From Maricaulis sp048270265 (GTDB taxonomy: Bacteria > Pseudomonadota > Alphaproteobacteria > Caulobacterales > Maricaulaceae), in contig NZ_JBLWTD010000011.1 of NCBI RefSeq assembly GCF_048270265.1, forward strand, positions 37,743 to 101,742: a stretch of DNA of 64,000 nt, given 5' to 3'. Below the pieces are notes generated by a model, which did no database searches, had not been told where the DNA came from, and saw only the letters and a list, made by a program, of their open reading frames with translations. A program made the translations under genes and the position numbers. The number at the start of each line of letters is the position of its first letter. Position 1 is the stretch's first letter. Below, in pieces: positions 59,417-64,000 of the stretch.

Positions 59417-60436
59417 ATGCGCCTGTTTGAACTGAGCATGGCCGATGGTGACAGGGTCGAACCTGTGCACCAGGCCGTGCTCGCGACCGAACCGCTCGAT
59501 TGCAGCCTCAGTGAGCCCGACAGCGGCGGCCGGCGGCTGATGCGCATGGTGTTCAAGGAAGGCGATGGCCAGAAGGCGCTCGATACGATTGCGACCATGC
59601 TCGAGCATCAGGAGGGCTGGCGCCTGGTCGTCCTGCCGGTCGAGGCCAGCCTGCCCAAGCTTGAGGAAGTCGACCCGGAAGTGAAGAAAAAGCACCGCGT
59701 GGTGGCGCTGCGGGAGGAAATCTACCAGGACATCGAGGCTGGCACCAAGCTGGACCGCGACTTCCTGATCCTCACCGTGCTCTCGACCATCGTGGTCGTG
59801 TTCGGTCTCGCCGCCGACAATGTCGCCGCCGTGATCGGCGCGATGGTGATCGCCCCCTTGCTGGGACCGATCCTCGCCTTCGCGCTCGGCTCTGCGCTGG
59901 GTGACTTCGCGCTGATGACCAAGGCGACACGCACCGCTCTGTCCGGCCTGTTTCTCGGCATGGCGATTTCCGTCGTGATCGGTCTGGTCTTTGACGTCAA
60001 TCTCGGCTCGGCCGAGCTGACCAATCGCACCATTGTCGGACTGGACTCAACCGCGCTGGCGCTGGCCTCCGGGGCGGCAGCGGCGCTCTCCATTGTCGCC
60101 GGTCTGCCCTCGACCCTGGTCGGGGTGATGGTCGCCGTGGCGCTGTTGCCGCCGGCCGCTTCGACCGGCCTGTTTGCCGGTTCGGGCGAGTTCCCGCTGG
60201 CAGCGCGCGCGGGCCTGCTGCTGATGATCAATATCGTCAGTGTCAATCTGGCAGCCCTGCTGGTCTTCTTCTTCAAGGGCGTGCGCCCGCGCACCTGGCT
60301 GGAGCGCCGCTCCGCCAAGCGCTCGGTCTATATCAATGCCGCCGTCTGGGCGGTGCTGATCGTGGCACTGACCGCGGTGGCAGTGTATCTGACCGTGCCG
60401 GGCGTGCCCGAAGTGCCGGGGGTTCCGCGGCCATGA
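59417..60436 (+). CDS. DUF389-family membrane protein
   Basis: 339 residues. A soluble N-terminal region (about 1-110, with VFKEGDGQKALDTIATMLE) is followed by several helices. The diagnostic membrane block is TVLSTIVVVFGLAADNVAAV with IGAMVIAPLLGPILAFALG. GLPSTLVGVMVAVALLPPAA is the second conserved block. The family has no established function. The start is four bases after the dehydrogenase stop and the stop overlaps the next membrane gene by four bases (ATGA). Confidence 0.85.
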   Translation: MRLFELSMADGDRVEPVHQAVLATEPLDCSLSEPDSGGRRLMRMVFKEGDGQKALDTIATMLEHQEGWRLVVLPVEASLPKLEEVDPEVKKKHRVVALREEIYQDIEAGTKLDRDFLILTVLSTIVVVFGLAADNVAAVIGAMVIAPLLGPILAFALGSALGDFALMTKATRTALSGLFLGMAISVVIGLVFDVNLGSAELTNRTIVGLDSTALALASGAAAALSIVAGLPSTLVGVMVAVALLPPAASTGLFAGSGEFPLAARAGLLLMINIVSVNLAALLVFFFKGVRPRTWLERRSAKRSVYINAAVWAVLIVALTAVAVYLTVPGVPEVPGVPRP

Positions 60437-60987
60437 AAGATGACGAGATGACCTCAACCAGCAAGGCTGGCGCAACCGGTTTGATCCGCACCGACGCCAT
60501 GGCGATGGGCGTGTGGGAGCGGTTGACCGTGAACTTCACCACATGGCGCCTGATCCTGTTCGCGGGTTTCTCGCGGCGCAGCCTGCACCATTTCGGCAAT
60601 GACCAGCTCACGCCGCTCACCCGGGCGCGCCACTGGAAACTCGGGCTGGGCCTGCTTGGCGGGCTGGATGATGCCCAGATCGACTTCCTCAAAACCTATG
60701 CCGAGCTGAATGCCGGCAAAGTGGACCGTACCTTTCGGGCCTATGCCCTTTTGATGGTGACCCTGCCAGTCGGTGCAACAATCGGGATCAATGAGATCGA
60801 TCCGGAAATCTGGACCCGGCTCGGCTTCAGCCAGATCGACTCGGTGATCGTCATCCTGGCAACCTGGGCCGTGGCAGTCGGGATCCTGATGGCCGCTGCC
60901 TGGCGGGCGCGTGACCTTGCCGACCTTCTTGTATTCGAGCAGGCCCGGCGTGAGCTCGCCCGCGGCAAGACGGCGCCGCGCGCATGA
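60433..60987 (+). CDS. Membrane protein of unknown function
   Basis: 184 residues. The first 100 are mostly soluble (DAMAMGVWERLTVNFTTWRL, then RHWKLGLGLLGGLDDAQIDF). Two hydrophobic segments lie at about 105-120 and 136-155. A charged C-terminus follows. No family was recognised. Four-base overlaps on both sides tie it to the DUF389 gene and the TRIC-type gene, which suggests a shared membrane role. Function is unknown. Confidence 0.6.
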   Translation: MKDDEMTSTSKAGATGLIRTDAMAMGVWERLTVNFTTWRLILFAGFSRRSLHHFGNDQLTPLTRARHWKLGLGLLGGLDDAQIDFLKTYAELNAGKVDRTFRAYALLMVTLPVGATIGINEIDPEIWTRLGFSQIDSVIVILATWAVAVGILMAAAWRARDLADLLVFEQARRELARGKTAPRA

Positions 60988-61613
60988 ATGTCGGCACCGT
61001 CTTCCTGATCCTCGATTTCGCCGGGATCGGCTTTTTCGCCTTTTCCGGCGGCATGCTGGCGGCGCGCAAATCGCTCGACCCGTTCGGCGCCGCCATTCTC
61101 GGCGCCGTTGCCGGCATGGGTGGGGGTACGCTGCGCGATGTTCTGCTGGGCGAGCTGCCGGTCTACTGGATCGTCGAGCCGAAATATCTCTGGATCGCGC
61201 TGGGCGGCGCCTTGCTGGGCTATTTCCTGGCGCCGGGCGCGCAATGGCTGGCGACGCGGCGTGCGGTGCTGATCTGGGCCGATGCGGTCGGGCTGGCGGT
61301 GTTTTGCGTGCTTGGCGCGCGCGCCGGGCTTGATGCCGGTGCCCACTGGAGTATCGCGCTCTTGACCGGCGTCATGAGCGCCGCCTTTGGCGGCTTGTTG
61401 CGCGATATTATCGTCAATGACGTGCCGCTGGTGCTGCGCGAGGATATCTACGCCCTTGCCGCCCTGGCCGGCGCGGCGGCCTATGTCGCCGGCATGGCGC
61501 TCGGGCTCGACCCCAGCGCGGTGACGATCGGGGCCGCGGTGCTCGCCTTTGTGCTGCGCGGCTGTGCCATCCAGTTCAAATGGTCGCTGCCGGCGATCAT
61601 GCATATGGATTGA
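60984..61613 (+). CDS. TRIC-type (UPF0126) membrane channel protein
   Basis: 209 residues, seven hydrophobic segments with internal duplication: GAVAGMGGGTLRDVLLG in the first half and AAFGGLLRDIIVND in the second are the paired GGG-x-x-RD signatures. Prokaryotic TRIC-like proteins form trimeric potassium-permeable channels. DFAGIGFFAFSGGMLA and FVLRGCAIQFKW also match. It ends the trio starting at 59417 and is followed by a strong hairpin. The family assignment is firm; ion selectivity is not visible. Confidence 0.88.
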   Translation: MNVGTVFLILDFAGIGFFAFSGGMLAARKSLDPFGAAILGAVAGMGGGTLRDVLLGELPVYWIVEPKYLWIALGGALLGYFLAPGAQWLATRRAVLIWADAVGLAVFCVLGARAGLDAGAHWSIALLTGVMSAAFGGLLRDIIVNDVPLVLREDIYALAALAGAAAYVAGMALGLDPSAVTIGAAVLAFVLRGCAIQFKWSLPAIMHMD

Positions 61614-61630
61614 CGGATGCGAGCGGTTTG

Positions 61631-61660
61631 GCCCGGTCTCGCCCTGGAGCGAGACCGGGC
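61631..61660. terminator. Hairpin between convergent TRIC-type and GNAT genes
   Basis: GCCCGGTCTCGC (61631-61642) and GCGAGACCGGGC (61649-61660) form a perfect 12-bp stem with a CCTGGA loop. It lies 17 bases after the TRIC-type stop and 7 bases beyond the leftward GNAT stop. No T-run follows on either strand, so it may act with Rho or only stabilise 3' ends. Confidence 0.6.
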
Positions 61661-61667
61661 CGTGCCG

Positions 61668-62147
61668 TTAGGCGCTGCCGCGTGACTTGATCATGCGCAC
61701 CATCGCGATCCCGTAATCGGGGTCGGTGAAGGCTTCTTGCATCTCCCAGCCATGCTTGGTGTAGAAATCGACCGCCTGGCGATTATCGCGGAAGCTGTCG
61801 AGTGTGATCTCCGGATGATCGGCGAACAGGATGCCCTCTGCCTCCGACAACAGGATCGAGCCGACACCGCTGCGATGGTGTTCAACAGTCACCATCATCA
61901 GATCGACGGCATTGCCGCGCAGGGCGCAGGCCCCGATCACTTCGCCATCAGCCACGGCGACGCGGGTGAAGGCATTGCGCTCGGTATAGTAATGCGGCAC
62001 CGCCCCTGAGGCGATATAGCCCTCCACCATATCCGCTCCGATGACGTCGGGGTATTTGACCCGGATCGTCTTGTAGGAAAGGGCAGTGAGAGGCTCGACA
62101 TCGTCCGGCGTGGCGGGACGAAGCTGGATATTTTGTGTGTTTTTCAA
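61668..62147 (-). CDS. GNAT-family N-acetyltransferase
   Basis: 159 residues. The fold shows IQLRPATPDDVEPLTALSYK at the start, the VTVEHHRSGVGSILLSEAE acetyl-CoA loop (R-x-x-G-x-G), and TLDSFRDNRQAVDFYTKHGWE. Many GNATs acetylate small amines or protein termini; the acceptor is not clear. The frame has no ATG near its start: TTG 62147 with AGGAA eight bases upstream is used. It is convergent with the TRIC-type gene. Confidence 0.8.
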   Translation of the reverse strand: MKNTQNIQLRPATPDDVEPLTALSYKTIRVKYPDVIGADMVEGYIASGAVPHYYTERNAFTRVAVADGEVIGACALRGNAVDLMMVTVEHHRSGVGSILLSEAEGILFADHPEITLDSFRDNRQAVDFYTKHGWEMQEAFTDPDYGIAMVRMIKSRGSA

Positions 62148-62335
62148 TGGTCTGTTCCTGAAATAGAAAAGCGATCCGCACCGGCATGGCCAGGCGGAAT
62201 GGGGTTTTCATGCCAGCCCGCTGCATCAGCGGGCTGTATCAGGACTCAAGAAGGCGGCGCATAAACGCTCCGGTTGGTTGAGTGGGCAGGGTTAAACAGG
62301 GCGGGCAATCCGGTCAAGTGCAACGCCAACGCAAA

Positions 62336-62361
62336 GAGCCCCGGACCGATATCCGGGGCTC
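62336..62361 (-). terminator. Hairpin terminator downstream of the small membrane gene
   Basis: GAGCCCCGGA (62336-62345) and TCCGGGGCTC (62352-62361) form a 10-bp stem with a six-base loop. Read on the minus strand, it is followed by TTTGCG, a short T-run. It lies just past the stop of the gene at 62393-62719. Confidence 0.65.
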
Positions 62362-62392
62362 CCTGTTGGTTGAGGTCTGAACGGGCCGGTGT

Positions 62393-62719
62393 CTATTCGC
62401 TCGACATGCCCGGGATCATGCGTTCGGCGGTCGCCATGACGATCACCATCAGCGATGCGGCGGAAAGGACGGCGCCGTAATTGCTGAAAATAGCCGTCAG
62501 ATAGGTGCCGACGGTCGGGATCGATCCCAGCGCGCTGGCACCGCCGGCGATCAGGAAGATCGCGGCCAGAATGACGGCGCGGCGATGATCGCCCTTGATG
62601 AAGAAGCCGCAGGCGAGGCCGAGAATGGCCAGGATCAGTCCGGCCATTTCGATGCTGACGAAAGCGAAAACAATCGCGACAAGGGCCGAGACGGCCCAGA
62701 TGATTTTGTCCAGTGACAT
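62393..62719 (-). CDS. Small multi-pass membrane protein, unknown
   Basis: 108 residues. Four hydrophobic segments: MSLDKIIWAVSALVAIVFAF, MAGLILAILGLACGFFIKG, VILAAIFLIAGGASALG, and LSAASLMVIVMATAERM. No known family was recognised. GGGGAG lies six bases before the ATG, and a hairpin terminator follows, so it looks like a real monocistronic gene. Confidence 0.6.
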   Translation of the reverse strand: MSLDKIIWAVSALVAIVFAFVSIEMAGLILAILGLACGFFIKGDHRRAVILAAIFLIAGGASALGSIPTVGTYLTAIFSNYGAVLSAASLMVIVMATAERMIPGMSSE

Positions 62720-62875
62720 GAGTTTCTCCCCAGGGTGTTTATTGGAAAACTACGCACTTGAACCACAACATAGCCGTGAGATTACGCCCGATATTGATCG
62801 GGACGCAAGCATAAACCGGCAAGATGTTGTGGAACGCTACGAGTTGATCACAATATCTGGGGTTTGACCTTTAGG

Positions 62876-64000
62876 TCAGCCGGCCGTCGCCAGGGCCTGT
62901 TCCAGATCAGCGAGCAGATCCTCCGCCCGCTCCAGCCCGACCGAGACCCGCACCAGATTATCCGGCGTCGGACTGGCCGGTCCCTCGATTGGTTTGCGAT
63001 GCTCGATCAGGCTTTCCACCCCGCCCAGCGAGGTGGCCTGGATGAAGAGCTTTGTCCCGGAAGCCAGCTTGCGCGCTGCCTCATAACCGCCCTTCAGCCG
63101 CAAGGAAAACAGGCCGCCAAACCCGCCCGTCATCTGACGCGCGGCGATGGCATGGCCCGGATGGGTGGGCAGGCCGGGATAGAGCACGGCGTCGAGGGCC
63201 GGGTGGCCGGAGAGCTTTTCCGTCAGGAAGAGCGCCGTCTCGCTCTGGCGCGCAAAGCGGACCCAGAGTGTGCGCAGGCCGCGCAGCATCAGCCAGGTCT
63301 CGAAAGCGCCGGGAATGGCGCCGGTGCGGGTGTGGATCTCGGTGATCTCGGCCCAGCGCTCATTGAGCGCGCGCGTCGCCAGCACGCCGGCGAGCACATC
63401 GGAATGGCCGTTGAGATATTTGGTCGCTGAGTGCATGACGATGTCGGCGCCCAGCGCCAAAGCCTGCGTGGTGCAGGGCGGGGCACAGGTGGAATCAATC
63501 GCCAGTGTCGCGCCGACCGAATGGGCGATCCCGGCACTCGCCGCGATATCGACAATCGCCCAGGACGGATTGGCCGGGCTCTCAATCCAGACCAGATCCG
63601 TGCCCGGCTTGCAGGCGGCTTTCAGCGCAGCCACATCGCCGGGCGCGACCAGATCTAGCGTGATCCGCCCCTTGGCGGCAGCGCGCTGCAGCAAGGCCTT
63701 GGCGCCGTAATACATCTCGCTCTGCGCCACGACATGCCCGCCCGTCGGCACGCTCTCGACCACCGCCGCAATCGCCGCCATGCCCGACGCAAACAGCTTC
63801 GCCTCCGGCGCGCCCTCCAGCATCGCCAGCACCCGGGCCGCCTGAAACTCGTTCGGCCCGGCCGGGCGGCGATAATCGGTCTCGCCGATCAGCTGGTTGT
63901 CGGCATCGCGCGCAAAGGTCGTCGCCGGATGGATTGGCGGGATCACCGCGCCGGTGGCGGCGTCGATGGCGTGCATCGCCTGGGCAGTGAGGGATTCGCG
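62876..64000 (-). CDS. Cys/Met-metabolism PLP enzyme (cystathionine gamma-synthase/lyase type), 5' end cut
   Basis: The C-terminal 374 residues are visible. The frame stays open through the right edge (RESLTAQAMHAIDAATGAVI), so the true start lies outside. It is a fold-type I enzyme: NEFQAARVLAMLEG with the ASGMAA loop, the aspartate region LAIDSTCAPP, the Schiff-base lysine in HSATKYLNGHSDV, and the late LGGVESLIEHR. This is the cystathionine synthase/lyase and O-acetylhomoserine sulfhydrylase group. Which reaction it carries out cannot be read from this segment. Confidence 0.88.
   Translation of the reverse strand, partial: RESLTAQAMHAIDAATGAVIPPIHPATTFARDADNQLIGETDYRRPAGPNEFQAARVLAMLEGAPEAKLFASGMAAIAAVVESVPTGGHVVAQSEMYYGAKALLQRAAAKGRITLDLVAPGDVAALKAACKPGTDLVWIESPANPSWAIVDIAASAGIAHSVGATLAIDSTCAPPCTTQALALGADIVMHSATKYLNGHSDVLAGVLATRALNERWAEITEIHTRTGAIPGAFETWLMLRGLRTLWVRFARQSETALFLTEKLSGHPALDAVLYPGLPTHPGHAIAARQMTGGFGGLFSLRLKGGYEAARKLASGTKLFIQATSLGGVESLIEHRKPIEGPASPTPDNLVRVSVGLERAEDLLADLEQALATAG

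Overview
The window is a contiguous piece of a high-GC alphaproteobacterial chromosome. The rpoZ–rsh–pyrE–pdxJ–acpS–rnc–era–recO run, the long omega subunit, HutF/HutG-type histidine degradation, a motB gene, a TRAP uptake system and a Bpt-type aminoacyl transferase suggest a free-living, motile, probably marine organism of the Hyphomonadaceae/Maricaulaceae type. The lineage is an inference from gene content and synteny, not a measured placement. Genes are dense, many overlap by 1-8 bases, and no tRNA, rRNA, CRISPR array, transposase or prophage block was recognised.

Layout. 1-2114: start of an MFS transporter, an integral membrane protein and an alpha/beta-hydrolase-like protein. 2044-9435: a complete histidine utilisation locus, hutC-hutF divergent from hutI-hutH-hutG-hutU, with a palindromic candidate HutC operator between them. 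9692-10518: a gene-free stretch of nested palindromic repeats. 10519-19319: threonine catabolism, with kbl and tdh separated by five genes. These are a large membrane protein, a DUF1330 protein, a stand-alone contractile-tail sheath homologue carrying a twin-arginine-type signal, an L-2-hydroxyglutarate oxidase-like enzyme and a second membrane protein. tdh overlaps an iodotyrosine-deiodinase-like flavoenzyme. 19351-25505: a secreted DUF6624-like protein, a superinfection-immunity-like membrane protein, an AraC regulator/SDR pair, an acyl-CoA synthetase and a threonine/serine dehydratase. 25627-32596: lytic transglycosylase, dapA-smpB, a GlxA-type regulator, UDGb, an NYN protein, folK and two small cysteine-motif proteins. 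32761-39478: the rpoZ-to-recO housekeeping run, without lepB between acpS and rnc. 39636-48142: S41 peptidase, parC, lemA and an HtpX-like protease, a VOC/WYL-regulator pair and an AI-2E-family exporter. 48238-48372: a MITE-like palindrome. 48416-54593: TRAP transporter (dctMQP), bpt and an SLC13/RCK transporter. 54706-58481: motB, a flavin reductase and a penicillin-acylase-family hydrolase. 58543-64000: a beta-hydroxyacid dehydrogenase, a coupled membrane trio (DUF389, unknown, TRIC-type), a GNAT, a small membrane protein and a Cys/Met-metabolism PLP enzyme cut by the window edge.

How the genes work together. The hut genes take histidine to glutamate through N-formylglutamate. Kbl and Tdh together convert threonine to glycine and acetyl-CoA, and the dehydratase at 24513 offers the alternative route to 2-oxobutyrate. 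DapA, AcpS, PdxJ, PyrE and FolK are core biosynthesis. Rsh/RpoZ, Rnc/Era/SmpB, ParC and RecO cover the stringent response, RNA and DNA maintenance. The most unusual items are the exported-looking solo sheath protein, a threonine dehydrogenase that has lost all four structural-zinc cysteines, the adjoining iodotyrosine deiodinase homologue, and the two kinds of extragenic palindromic element.
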